The notes beneath the pieces are model-generated. The model ran no database searches, was not told the DNA's origin, and saw only the letters and a list, made by a program, of their open reading frames with translations. A stretch of 64,000 nucleotides of DNA from a virus. Made by a program: the position numbers and the translations under genes. Location of the stretch: the IMG/VR virus record IMGVR_UViG_3300031951_000076, positions 24,671 to 88,670 of that record; one strand, written 5' to 3'. Shown here piece by piece: positions 11,201 through 20,581 of this stretch (position 1 is its first letter; every line of letters begins with the position of its first letter).

Positions 11201-11654
11201 GTTTAGGTTGTATATCTTGACATTCTCCTGTAACTAGATTTTTTTCTTTACCATCAGGGCAACCACCTATTGCTTGTTTAAAATCAGAGCCTGGTTTAGG
11301 AATTGTAAAGTTTCCATCAGCTTGTAAATTACCATCTACAAGTTTAGTTTTTGGAAGAGTTATTGTTTTATCTGGATCTGGAACACATTTACCTAATATA
11401 AAGTCATATTTATATGTAGGATCATCACATTGTGTTTGAGCAAAAAATCCATTTTTATTTATACCAAATGGATTTTTGTTCTCTCCAGTTATTGTAAAAG
11501 GATCTTTTTTATTATATAATGAATAATCATTCTCTGGTAAACTAATTTTATCAGGAATACATTTATCACCAACAGGTATATAACCTGGATCACAATTAGG
11601 AGGGGTACCCCCTATAACCATTTTAGGCAAACCTGTTATTCTAATTCTAGGCAT
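8277..11654 (-). CDS. Giant virion-internal protein with GG and Cys mini-motifs, 1125 aa
   Basis: The N-terminal 150 residues hold three two-Cys mini-motifs of the form C-(D/P)-x-G-...-G-(D/K/E)-x-C, spaced by Pro/Thr/Gly sequence and preceded by an LPK motif (ITGLPKMVIGG). At residues 417-422 there is DVDGDG, which resembles a calcium-binding loop, followed by GGKRHTEGGTPL and a predicted beta hairpin. Gly-Gly elements recur (KHGG, FGG, ATGG, MRRGG, YIRGG). The C-terminal third is helical and Ala/Gln/Asn-rich. The two-Cys and GG elements also occur in neighbouring giant proteins, so this looks like one member of a set of related modular cargo proteins. The gene is 10 bases from the upstream one. 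Function is unknown. The DxDGD-like string is in the wrong context for an RNA polymerase site. Confidence 0.85.
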   Translation of the reverse strand: MPRIRITGLPKMVIGGTPPNCDPGYIPVGDKCIPDKISLPENDYSLYNKKDPFTITGENKNPFGINKNGFFAQTQCDDPTYKYDFILGKCVPDPDKTITLPKTKLVDGNLQADGNFTIPKPGSDFKQAIGGCPDGKEKNLVTGECQDIQPKQKKQKKDKPGTWMERTSKNILGTALIAQPIIDYFTDRKQQKKFNKWWAETKLLDNSLTAKEPDKGDVFGLTGEYKPDKRGFKSKGMYTNPIFQPSNVVKHGGTPITSNMKKIKIRIIDDGLNQMNFGGINSVDDISQLEEYNKNLEQFRPRDPNEGLRTNLLNAYDLMRNINKPGYGMFEDYYRKKYNPYGMTQQPGNKKQGWFFATGGQPMTYSGQLGYGLNLGQKRIYTDMPPEKSETLSKTLKPVPRSKANIEAEKDETIFGDVDGDGALEHMLIGGKRHTEGGTPLNVPEGSFIFSDTEKLRIKDEKILKMFGMPPSKKGYTPAEIAKKYDINKYKAVIEDKNADELKKSTAQLMVKTYQKKLAQLALIQEQMKGFPQGIPDVVKNIMPELAEMEGPSKEVVNQEDNQQAPMAPSQEQQMGQEPPMRRGGSVSRLGMYIRGGLTVVDPTTTQAPGYYDQSKTPDKKASLKDPKYAKMQELLAKKAKAEGGKYYVSNLTEDEANELAALITYFGLQHDDETDDKGTPIKGYQITQNSTEGLTWVQKDAKGQDEKVGFFGGVTPQMFENKVLRALYPDPNTLKGMSDIQKRRIFFKNLLIDHTKYTDEQLKDVKKLYTDPDFFNNVFYPAFAKTFEASDYRKEMKDDKKIGLEHLDQFKYQPPAITTNTQAKQYVCTDQGPAVYNAATHTGLTVYSSYAEAQKACYKGAGTFDGKNIQMPFQYMTPDLVTMAAAAAVPPRKYFPWSQQLPFEPADLVLEDWKARAHQRQSQMNKMWEILNTYSPSSAVGANLANLQAQQAEGVVSDIAEIDSKNVAIAKEFAQNEAQRRERNTAANIGRSQELWDKNVLLNQNYDNARRAYLNTNAKAFGQAWKNRMYLGLLNNVNQMYPVDPLTGRSYYNEYAGQDWDDFGASSGSYTLEGFSKLKGDLMERGLSDKKAEEEAWNMINNSDKKDKDSRRRQILSDYQGLMG

Positions 11655-11664
11655 AATGTATAAT

Positions 11665-14600
11665 TTAAATTATTTCAAATTTAATTCCTTTTCTTCTAAG
11701 TTCTTTTAATTCTTCTTCTGTAACTTCCATTTCTTGACCAACCATTCCACCTTGAGCATACATGCCCCCACCATACATACCCATTGGCATTTGTTGAGGT
11801 GGAGCTTGTTGTTGAGGTTGTGCAGGTCCAGCACCTTGTTGTGATGCTTGTATCTGTTGCATAACCATTTCAACAGCTTGTTGTGCAAGTTCTTCAGGAA
11901 CACCTTGTTGAACTAAGTTTTGCATAATTTGTTCAGGAGGCATTTGTTGTTGCATCATTTGTATAACCATTTGAACAACTTGTTGCATTTGTTCTTCAGA
12001 TATTTGTGAAGCTTGTTCACCTTGTTGTGGTGGCATTCCTTGTTCAGGTGCTGCTGCACCTTGTTGTTGCATCATCATAGCTTCTTCAGGTGTCATACCA
12101 CCTTCAGCATATACAAATCTACTTAATGGATTTACTGGTTGAAAAGGATTATAAAATCCACCATCTTCAAAACCTTGATTACCATTCCATGTACCTGTAT
12201 ATGCACCACCATCTTCACTCATAGTCATTTCTGAATTTTCATAACAATTACCCCCCCAACAGTCACCTTGACGCTTTATACCTCTTTGTATTTGTCTATC
12301 CATTTTTCTTTGCATGCGATTAAGTTTTCTATTACTTGGAAAGGGATCATCACTTCTTCTTTCTTTTTTAGGTATTGGTTTAACATATTGATCAGGATAC
12401 CAAGTATGTTCTCTTCCAAAAATATTATAAGTGTAAGGAGTTTGACCATAAGGGTTTTGATTACTATATGCAACATCTTCAGGTATATTATGTCTTTTTC
12501 TAAACCATACTTCAGGATGTGCTAATGTAGCACCAACAGATCCTGCTAATGCTCTAAAAGGACTAACGGTTCCATCAGATCTTACACCTTTATTTACATA
12601 CCCAAATAAATCATTATAAAAAGGTGTCATATGTTCTGTATAACCTTGACTAACTAAATCAGCTGCAGCTTTTTCTCTACCTTTTCTAACATTATATCCT
12701 GGAGGACATTTACAATCATATTCTGGGCAAAGACAATTATCTACCTGACCTGCTGTTTCATAAACATCTCCACCATAAGCATAATTTACAGAATAATCAG
12801 AACCAAGTCCATATTTAGGTAAGTTAGCACCATAAGATATATCACCATATTGTGGTATAAATGGTCCAGCTTCACCACCTTCTTCTTTTCTACGACCTTT
12901 TTTACCTTTATTTTTACCAGCTTGCTGTCTTTTTTGATAGTTAGCTGCATTCTCTCTTCTTTTCTGATCTTTCTTTTCTTGCTCTATTTGTTCTTTAGTT
13001 TTATTTTCAGTAGCTTGTTTTTCATTTTCTGCTCTTACTCTTTCTTCTTCTATTCTTTGTGCCTCTTGTTGATTATTAAAAACTTCAAACTGACCTGTAG
13101 CACCTTTTTGTTTTGCTTCAGCTATTAATTCAGCTACTGTTTTTTGATTTTGAGCAACAGGTCCTTTACTTTTTTCTTTCGGTGTTGTTTCTGTAGATCC
13201 AGTTGTCTCAGTACCTGTTGTCTCTGCACCTGCTGTTTCTGCACCACCTGTTTGTGTACTTGTTCCTGCGTCTGAAGTAAATAATGAAAGTCTATCTTTT
13301 CTGTCTTTAATAGCTCTTTCAACTATTTTTTGATTATTTTTGTTTAAGTTAGCACGTCTTTCATTTTCTGGAGTATTGTCCCATTTATCCCATATTTCTT
13401 TACGTTCTTTCATTTCCTCTTCAGTGAGAGGTATTTCATACTGATCATTGTCAATTTCAAATTTTAGAGCATTAGTATCCCAGTTTGTAGTAAAATAATA
13501 GTTTTTGCCTGCATCACTCTCTAAAAAAGACAATTGTTTTTCTAATGTTTCTTTGTCTTTAGGTAATCTTAAGTTTTCCTGTTCTGCAGATGTAGAAGAT
13601 GTTGGTGTTTCTGTACTTGTTGAAGAAGTAGGTGTTCCTTCGTTAATAGGTACAATTTCAAAGTCTGATTCTGATTCATTAGTTGATGAAGATGATGCAG
13701 GACGTCTTCTTGTTTTATTCATTTCTTGCCATCTTTCTTTAGTAGGTATATCCTTTAACATTTCTTTTGCTTCTTCAAGTGTAGCACCATTTTCCAAAAG
13801 ACGATTGATATCATATTTACCACGTGTATAACCTCTAGCAAGCACTTCATTCATATATGCTGTCTGACTTGCTTTAAAATTTTTTAATTCAGCTTCAGAT
13901 AATTTAGATCTATCTATTTCTCCAACATTACCCCATCTTCTTTGTATAGGTACTTTAGACTTATTGTATCCATATCCTATTGCTTTGTTTCCTAGATATG
14001 CACCAAGTAGATATCCAGGACCTGTAACATACCATGGATAATCTGTTTTGTTTTGATCATTTAATATTATTTGTTCACCCTGATTAATTTGATTATCTGT
14101 AGGTATACCTATACTATCTTTTGTACCTTGAGTAGGCATTGGTATGTCTAAAGTATCTGAAAAAGGATTAACAATTACAGCATTACCCTGTTTAATTACT
14201 TTATTTGTCTCTTCATTACCAGCACCTGCAGTTGTATCAGGTTCAGCAATAACTTGATCCATTAACTGCTCCATACTCATTGTAGTAGTGTTTGTCAAAA
14301 CAGAATTTAAATAATTATCATAACTCTGTTTAAATGCATCATAACTAGGATAGTTTTCTACATTAGGCAATGTTTCTAAACTTCCAGTACCAAACATTGG
14401 TACTTGCATACCAAGATCAGCTCTTGGCACTCTACCACCCCAAGCCATCATACCTTGTTGCATTCCTGGCTGTTGCATACCTTGTTGTTGCATACCAGCT
14501 GGCTTCTTCATTTGCATTTGTCTCTGAAGCTGATTGTTAAATGCTGTAACAATACCAGGTGCTTGGTCATCAGGTATACCCATACCAATTAACTCTTCAA

Positions 14601-14745
14601 CAATTTGAACATCAGTGAAACCTTGTTGTTTCATCTGCATCATAAACTGAAGAATTTGTTGTTGAGATGTTTCAGAATCTTGAGATGGTTGGTCCATTTC
14701 CATTCCATACATTGCTTTACGTAAATTGTAGTTGTTGTAATACAT
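11665..14745 (-). CDS. Met/Gln-rich giant virion-internal protein, 1026 aa
   Basis: This protein has Met/Gln-rich ends around a charged, low-complexity middle. A 45-residue helical segment near the N-terminus (about 30-74, with GFTDVQIVEELIGMGIPDD) aligns without gaps to one near the C-terminus (about 922-966, with MPPEQIMQNLVQQGVPEE), so an ancestral segment has been duplicated within the chain. The middle (about 340-610) is Thr/Ser/Glu/Lys-rich and disordered. A Cys cluster (CLCPEYDCKCPPGY) lies near residue 680. GG elements (AWGG, YGG, YAEGG, YAQGG) and an LPK element (YGANLPKYGLG) recur. The tail ends in ELRRKGIKFEII. The neighbours are giant cargo-type genes 10 bases away on each side. 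No enzymatic motif was seen; a structural or DNA-ejection role is inferred from context. Confidence 0.85.
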   Translation of the reverse strand: MYYNNYNLRKAMYGMEMDQPSQDSETSQQQILQFMMQMKQQGFTDVQIVEELIGMGIPDDQAPGIVTAFNNQLQRQMQMKKPAGMQQQGMQQPGMQQGMMAWGGRVPRADLGMQVPMFGTGSLETLPNVENYPSYDAFKQSYDNYLNSVLTNTTTMSMEQLMDQVIAEPDTTAGAGNEETNKVIKQGNAVIVNPFSDTLDIPMPTQGTKDSIGIPTDNQINQGEQIILNDQNKTDYPWYVTGPGYLLGAYLGNKAIGYGYNKSKVPIQRRWGNVGEIDRSKLSEAELKNFKASQTAYMNEVLARGYTRGKYDINRLLENGATLEEAKEMLKDIPTKERWQEMNKTRRRPASSSSTNESESDFEIVPINEGTPTSSTSTETPTSSTSAEQENLRLPKDKETLEKQLSFLESDAGKNYYFTTNWDTNALKFEIDNDQYEIPLTEEEMKERKEIWDKWDNTPENERRANLNKNNQKIVERAIKDRKDRLSLFTSDAGTSTQTGGAETAGAETTGTETTGSTETTPKEKSKGPVAQNQKTVAELIAEAKQKGATGQFEVFNNQQEAQRIEEERVRAENEKQATENKTKEQIEQEKKDQKRRENAANYQKRQQAGKNKGKKGRRKEEGGEAGPFIPQYGDISYGANLPKYGLGSDYSVNYAYGGDVYETAGQVDNCLCPEYDCKCPPGYNVRKGREKAAADLVSQGYTEHMTPFYNDLFGYVNKGVRSDGTVSPFRALAGSVGATLAHPEVWFRKRHNIPEDVAYSNQNPYGQTPYTYNIFGREHTWYPDQYVKPIPKKERRSDDPFPSNRKLNRMQRKMDRQIQRGIKRQGDCWGGNCYENSEMTMSEDGGAYTGTWNGNQGFEDGGFYNPFQPVNPLSRFVYAEGGMTPEEAMMMQQQGAAAPEQGMPPQQGEQASQISEEQMQQVVQMVIQMMQQQMPPEQIMQNLVQQGVPEELAQQAVEMVMQQIQASQQGAGPAQPQQQAPPQQMPMGMYGGGMYAQGGMVGQEMEVTEEELKELRRKGIKFEII

Positions 14746-14755
14746 ATAATTTTAT

Positions 14756-17700
14756 TTATTGTTTCTTTGAACTATTTAAAATTTGTTCTAAAATACTTTG
14801 ATATTCTGGATTTGTTTTTAAAACAAAAGCATTATTTTTAAAATCGTATAATTGTCTATTTTTTTTGTTTAAGTTAAAATCACTTTTTAAATAATCATCA
14901 ACTAATTTTCCATCAGAAGTTCTTGTATCAATAGTAAATATTTTACCATTAAGATTAAGATTATAACTAGTATCTCTACCCTGCGCATACGCAGTTGGAA
15001 ATTCTATTTTCTTTGGAACTACAACAGGTTTATATTCTGGAGTTGATTTTGTTTCTGTACTTGTTGTATTGGCTCCTGTACCTGTAGTACTTATTGTACT
15101 TGTATTAGTTGGCGTAACTGTAGTTGGTTTAGTAGATGGTGATCTATGTATACTTGGATCATAAAATTTTTCACTTATAGGATCCCACATAAATTCAAAA
15201 GGAGCTGTTCCAGTTGCTTCCTGCCAACCATAATCACCTATTCTAAAAGCAGGTGCACCTGATCTACCAAAACCTGTCATTGCTGTAGCTGGTCCCCAAT
15301 AAGCGTTATGTACAAATCTAACAGGTGTACCTGCGAATGTCATACCTTTACCCAAGAGATTTTTTCCACTATAATTTCCTAGAATATCTCTACTAGCATT
15401 TATAATTGATGTTCCAGGTGCTTTAGCAAATTGTCTAATACCAGCTGTTGAACCAACACCTCCCACTGGTGTACTCAAAAATCCTTGAAACCCTACGTTA
15501 GCTGCATTTAAAAAAACATTACCAGCTCCATATAAACTAGGATCTTTATAAAAATTTTTTCCAGAAGTTACAAGATCTCTGCCTGCTTGTTCTACAACTG
15601 GTAAATTTTGAAATCCTAAAAGACCTGGATTTTGTTTTCTATCACTTCTCTCATACATCATCGCCTCCTGTGAATTTATATCTTCACCATAATTATTATA
15701 AACAGGATTAGGTTCTCCAACTTTATTTGCAAGATATCTAGTTCCTTTTGCAACATCCATTAGTGTACCTGTTGCAATATCACCTACAAAATTTGTTACA
15801 GGTGAATACCAGGCATTTGATTTACCTGCTCCAGTAGCATTTCTATAATTATTTCCAAACTCACTTGTATTAAAGAAATTTTTTACAAAGTCATTACTAT
15901 TATATAGCTTTTGTAAATTTGGTGCATATTGTTTCCAATCTTGTTCTGATGTATAACCTGCACTTCTTTGTGTAATACCTTGAACAGCATTTCTTAATCT
16001 GTCATCTGTCCAGTCACTATATTGACCTGGTTTAATTAACCAACCATCACCATAACCAGTCGCACGCAATCCGTTTTTATGAATATATTGCAAAGTTTCA
16101 TTTAACTTTTGTTCTACTGGATCTCCTGTTTCTGGATTAGTTTGACTATACATTCCATATCCACGACTTGGATCGCTTTCAGGACGTTTTTTCTCAAGAT
16201 CTACATTTTTATAATATGGACTATTTTTATAAAACTCTTCAGCACCCTGTGGAATAACTACACTTGGACCAACAACTAACGGCAATTTATTTTTATCTGC
16301 AAAATTACCAGCCATTCTTTTAGAATCTGTAGTGAAAGCACCTTTTTTATTTGTTTGAAAAACATTTACATCTAATTCATCATAGTATACACAGTTTCCA
16401 TCTACATTAATTCTTAATCTACCGTTTTCATCTGGAGGACATTGAAACTCTTTTTCTTTTCTATTATACTTAGGTAATTCATCTTTACCACCATACATAT
16501 ATACTTCATCAAAATATTTCCCAAGTTCTTCTTCTGTTGGTTGAACATATTCAATTTCAACACCTTGTGGCGTATACTTAGGTTTACCTGTAGGAGCCAT
16601 TGGATCTTCAAAATTCCATTCAAGATTACTTGGTGTTTGATAAAACGAAGGCCACGGTTTATTCATGCGCTGCTTTATCCACAATGCTTTTCTTTCTTCA
16701 TAAGGAAGGTCATCAGCAGAAATAACAATTTCTTGTAATTGTTTAATGTCTTTATAATCTGGAGGTAATGTAGTTGTTGAAGTTAATTCAAAGCCATTAA
16801 ATGCTTTTGGTAAAAACTTTTTTAACTGCCCACCTTGTTTCTTTTGTTCTATTGCTCCTGCTGTTTTCATTCCCAATCCTAATGTTGTTGCACCAAGCCC
16901 TATTTGATTTAAAGATTTTATTAATGCAGGCATATTAAAATCTTTTACATTAACTCCAAAAAGATAACTATGACCTTCTTTTATCATATCTTGTAATCCT
17001 TTTTCAATTTCTGGAATATCTTTTTCTGTATAAACTCTATCTCCTTTAATATCTTTTAATTTATCAATTCTTAGTTCATTTTGTACAGCAAATACTTCTT
17101 CTTCTGGCATTCCAAAATTATTCTTTTTTATCATTGGGCTCCAAGCTTCACCAGCAATTTCTTTTTCAGCATCTGTAGCTTCAAGTCTAATAGATCTACT
17201 GTGGGTTGTTTCATGCAGAGCATCTGTGTATGCAGATGTTGAAGGAATATTACTAGTATATGGTGCATTTTTATTTACTAGTACAACATCATTTAAATCT
17301 CCATAACCTCTTGCTCCATATTGACCAGGTTGTTCTCCTAAATACTGTTCTATTGAAAGACTTGGATTATGTTTTAATCTATAAGCTTCATATAATTTAA
17401 GTGCTTCTGGATCATCAATAAATCTTGCTTGTTGATTAGTTACTGAAAAATCTGGAAGTTTTACAGCTCCTACTTGTCTAGGTCTAAACGCTTCAAGTTT
17501 TGCTCTATTTGCTGGAGACTGAGAAAAAATTGTAGCATCTTGATTTGCTCTAGCAATATCTGCATCTAGTAAAGCATTTGATTCTATTTTAATAGGTTTA
17601 AATGTTGAAGGATTAAACTTATAAGCATTTTTTACAGCCCCTTGTGTAAGATATTCACCTACTCTTGGAGCAGCTTTTGCAATACCTTTAATTCCTGCAC

Positions 17701-20581
17701 TAATAGCGGCTTCTAATAATGTACCTACCTCAATAGCTTTTAAAATTTTATCAGCTTCTGCTCTTTTCTTATCTATGTATTCTTGACTGTGTCCAGCACC
17801 CTCCATAAACCCTAAATCCTTTCTACGTTTGTTTACTTGTTCTGTGAACTCTCTAGCTTTTTGTTTTTCTTTTTCTGTTCTTGTATCTGGACCAATTGTT
17901 GTTCTTGTTCTTGCTGCTTGTTCCTTTTTTTGTTTTAATCTAGCAGCACCAACTATTTCAGCCATTATTCGCTCATTACTCTTAATACCTGTTTGTTGAG
18001 CAATATCACCCTGACGCATGGCTTTTTCTTGAGCAGCAATAGACATTTTTAGATCAGCAAGAGTGCCACATTGACCATTAGGTAGCTGAATTTGTGGTTC
18101 ACCATTTGGACCAGGAGGACATTTGACTTCACCTCTTGTTTGAAACTTAGGTAGTGACCCACCTTTATCATATATATTACCACCAAAAGCTTTATTTTGT
18201 TTTTCATTAATATATTGACCAACTTGTGCAGGTGTTATTTCATAATCAGATTGTATATCATAATCACTTGGCGCATATTCAGTTCTTAGTCTTCCACCAG
18301 CTGACGTATATTTGTCGTATTGATCGCTTCTTATTAATTGATTTGTTCCAGGTATACGCTTATAATAAATTCTTCCTTCTATTTCAAATGGTTTATTAAA
18401 TTTATCAGCTATATCACCAACTACAACATTTTTATCCATAGCTTTTAAAATATTTTCACCAACATGCTTATTATTTATTTTAAAATCTTTAATCTTTTGG
18501 TAATTTTTTGGAGACATGTGCTTAAATGCAAATTCATTTGCATTTAATTTATAAGTATCTAAATCCCAAATATCATTATACTGAAAATACTGACCTTTAT
18601 CATCTTCTCCTTTTGTTACAGTGTGCTTACCCATGATCAAGTCTCCAAAAGGCTTAATAAAACTTTCTTCACCACCAACATGTTTTTCTTTTTCATCTTC
18701 AGGTTCAGGTGCTCCATATATTTTTACAAGTTCATCAAAATCTTCTTGTGTTATGATTATAGGAAATGCTTCTTTATAATCATTTATTTCAAAAGCACCT
18801 TTTTTATATCTAGAAGGACTAAAAGAATTACGTGTTTGAGGTAATCCTAAATAAAGTCTAAAAGCATCATGTTCTGCAGTAGCAACTCTATCATCATAAT
18901 CATTAAAAATTATTTTACCATTTTCTTTACTATCTTTTCCAGTTAAAGCAAGCGATGCAACTCGCACTGGATCAATAGCATACCCAGCAGTTGTATTTAA
19001 TTTTCCTAAGTTCAATCTTGTTTCATTAGGATTATAAACACGTTGATCGCTAGTTATACCATATTGTTGCATTTCTTGAGCATCAGTTCCACCCCATCCT
19101 GTTGTGTATCTTTTATTACCCCACATAAATTCTTTTTCACCTGCTCTCTTAGCTCTTTCATAAGCTCCTTCAAACGTATATTTTGAATAGTCATCAACAC
19201 CCCAGTTAAAAGGATTTACATAACTAAGCCAATTTCTATCTTGTCGTTTTGGTCCTGTAACAACTACATCTTCTTCATTTTTTACAAAATCATCACCCAT
19301 CTTTTCATAGTTCCCTTGCTGAAGTTGACTTTCTGTAGGAACATAGTATTGACTTGGACTAATTGTTGTTGTTTGTGTTGTTTGAAAACCAGTATATCCA
19401 CCTGGTGCAAATTTTTGTTTTTGACCTCCTTTTTCTTTAAAGAAGTCAAATATATTAGATGCTTGAGGATTATTTTGTTGTTCTTGTAATTTTTCAATTT
19501 CTTTTTTAGATAAAACAAAATTCATCCTAAACATGTCGTTCTTAGTAGGATCACCTTCAGGATTAGCTACTTCAGTTGATCTAACTTTATTTCTTAAATT
19601 TTGATATAAATTATCACCTTTAAAGTTTTTTTCACCTGTATTCCAATCGTATACATCTGTATAATAAACATCACCTGTTTGTGGATCTGTCCAGTATCTT
19701 CCTCTACCAATCGTACTTGCTAATGTAAAACCTGGATTAGACAAACTTTTCCAAACTAATTCACCTTTACCGATTTTTCCTTTATTAAACCAATTTGTAA
19801 AATCATCTGCTGAACCATATCCTAATCCACCATAATCTGTATATTCTGTACCTGAATTATCTAAACCAGTTCTTTTTTTAGAGTTTTGAATAACATTCCA
19901 AAGAATTAATTTTTGCTCATCTGTCAAAGATTCATTGTTCATTCTAGCATCACCAAATACTTGTTTAGCTAACATTTGAGAAACATTCGCTGGTACAGGC
20001 ATCAAATTTCTAAATGTATTTGCGCCACTTGCATCTACGTTTGTATAAGTATTATCTTTAAAACTTACTCTTTTATTTTTTGATTTAGTTTGTTTTTTAT
20101 TTAGTCCTGCAGAATTTTGAATTTGTGTATTTGTAAGTACAACAGGTTTTTGAATATTTGGTCTTGTACTTTCTGCAACAATTCTACTTTCTGGAAACTT
20201 CTTTCTTTTTTCTTCTTCTCTTTTTCGCATTTCCATTAAAATAGAAGAAGCTGTTTGAGGTTTCATTGTGGTTGTAAATGTTGTTTTAAAACCACCTGGT
20301 TCAAAATTAGTTAATACATCTTTCTTGTAATTTCTCTTACCATATATACCAGCAAAGGATTCGCCACCTTGTTTAGCAGGCATTAAAAAACCACCATTAA
20401 AAAATCTAAGTTTAGGATCTACACGCTGTTCAGGTTCAGAACTTTCAAAAATTCTTTTACGAAAAGCATATCCATTATCACCACCTAATTCTAAATTTGG
20501 CAATAAACTTCTTTCAGCTGTTTTTTGTTTTGTTAGCTTCTGATGATAATAGTTAGATAATATTGAATCATTTTTTTTCAT
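14756..20581 (-). CDS. Giant modular virion protein with HExxH motif, 1941 aa
   Basis: The largest complete protein in the window appears to be built from concatenated modules. Three segments begin with the same kind of junction, a G-(G)-(F/Y) followed by Thr-rich TTT and Pro (near residues 97, 405 and 1265). Two more begin with LPKF/LPKY followed by C-P-P-(G/D)-x-x-G and a second Cys (near 811 and 1367). One module holds HETTH at residues 1123-1127, a zincin-type zinc-binding motif, followed by an acidic helix. The C-terminal quarter contains Gly/Ala-rich stretches that could insert in membranes, then a Thr/Ser/Pro linker (about 1810-1870). The start overlaps the stop of the muzzle gene by one base. 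A cargo or ejection role is inferred. The repeated junctions raise the possibility of polyprotein processing. Confidence 0.85.
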   Translation of the reverse strand: MKKNDSILSNYYHQKLTKQKTAERSLLPNLELGGDNGYAFRKRIFESSEPEQRVDPKLRFFNGGFLMPAKQGGESFAGIYGKRNYKKDVLTNFEPGGFKTTFTTTMKPQTASSILMEMRKREEEKRKKFPESRIVAESTRPNIQKPVVLTNTQIQNSAGLNKKQTKSKNKRVSFKDNTYTNVDASGANTFRNLMPVPANVSQMLAKQVFGDARMNNESLTDEQKLILWNVIQNSKKRTGLDNSGTEYTDYGGLGYGSADDFTNWFNKGKIGKGELVWKSLSNPGFTLASTIGRGRYWTDPQTGDVYYTDVYDWNTGEKNFKGDNLYQNLRNKVRSTEVANPEGDPTKNDMFRMNFVLSKKEIEKLQEQQNNPQASNIFDFFKEKGGQKQKFAPGGYTGFQTTQTTTISPSQYYVPTESQLQQGNYEKMGDDFVKNEEDVVVTGPKRQDRNWLSYVNPFNWGVDDYSKYTFEGAYERAKRAGEKEFMWGNKRYTTGWGGTDAQEMQQYGITSDQRVYNPNETRLNLGKLNTTAGYAIDPVRVASLALTGKDSKENGKIIFNDYDDRVATAEHDAFRLYLGLPQTRNSFSPSRYKKGAFEINDYKEAFPIIITQEDFDELVKIYGAPEPEDEKEKHVGGEESFIKPFGDLIMGKHTVTKGEDDKGQYFQYNDIWDLDTYKLNANEFAFKHMSPKNYQKIKDFKINNKHVGENILKAMDKNVVVGDIADKFNKPFEIEGRIYYKRIPGTNQLIRSDQYDKYTSAGGRLRTEYAPSDYDIQSDYEITPAQVGQYINEKQNKAFGGNIYDKGGSLPKFQTRGEVKCPPGPNGEPQIQLPNGQCGTLADLKMSIAAQEKAMRQGDIAQQTGIKSNERIMAEIVGAARLKQKKEQAARTRTTIGPDTRTEKEKQKAREFTEQVNKRRKDLGFMEGAGHSQEYIDKKRAEADKILKAIEVGTLLEAAISAGIKGIAKAAPRVGEYLTQGAVKNAYKFNPSTFKPIKIESNALLDADIARANQDATIFSQSPANRAKLEAFRPRQVGAVKLPDFSVTNQQARFIDDPEALKLYEAYRLKHNPSLSIEQYLGEQPGQYGARGYGDLNDVVLVNKNAPYTSNIPSTSAYTDALHETTHSRSIRLEATDAEKEIAGEAWSPMIKKNNFGMPEEEVFAVQNELRIDKLKDIKGDRVYTEKDIPEIEKGLQDMIKEGHSYLFGVNVKDFNMPALIKSLNQIGLGATTLGLGMKTAGAIEQKKQGGQLKKFLPKAFNGFELTSTTTLPPDYKDIKQLQEIVISADDLPYEERKALWIKQRMNKPWPSFYQTPSNLEWNFEDPMAPTGKPKYTPQGVEIEYVQPTEEELGKYFDEVYMYGGKDELPKYNRKEKEFQCPPDENGRLRINVDGNCVYYDELDVNVFQTNKKGAFTTDSKRMAGNFADKNKLPLVVGPSVVIPQGAEEFYKNSPYYKNVDLEKKRPESDPSRGYGMYSQTNPETGDPVEQKLNETLQYIHKNGLRATGYGDGWLIKPGQYSDWTDDRLRNAVQGITQRSAGYTSEQDWKQYAPNLQKLYNSNDFVKNFFNTSEFGNNYRNATGAGKSNAWYSPVTNFVGDIATGTLMDVAKGTRYLANKVGEPNPVYNNYGEDINSQEAMMYERSDRKQNPGLLGFQNLPVVEQAGRDLVTSGKNFYKDPSLYGAGNVFLNAANVGFQGFLSTPVGGVGSTAGIRQFAKAPGTSIINASRDILGNYSGKNLLGKGMTFAGTPVRFVHNAYWGPATAMTGFGRSGAPAFRIGDYGWQEATGTAPFEFMWDPISEKFYDPSIHRSPSTKPTTVTPTNTSTISTTGTGANTTSTETKSTPEYKPVVVPKKIEFPTAYAQGRDTSYNLNLNGKIFTIDTRTSDGKLVDDYLKSDFNLNKKNRQLYDFKNNAFVLKTNPEYQSILEQILNSSKKQ

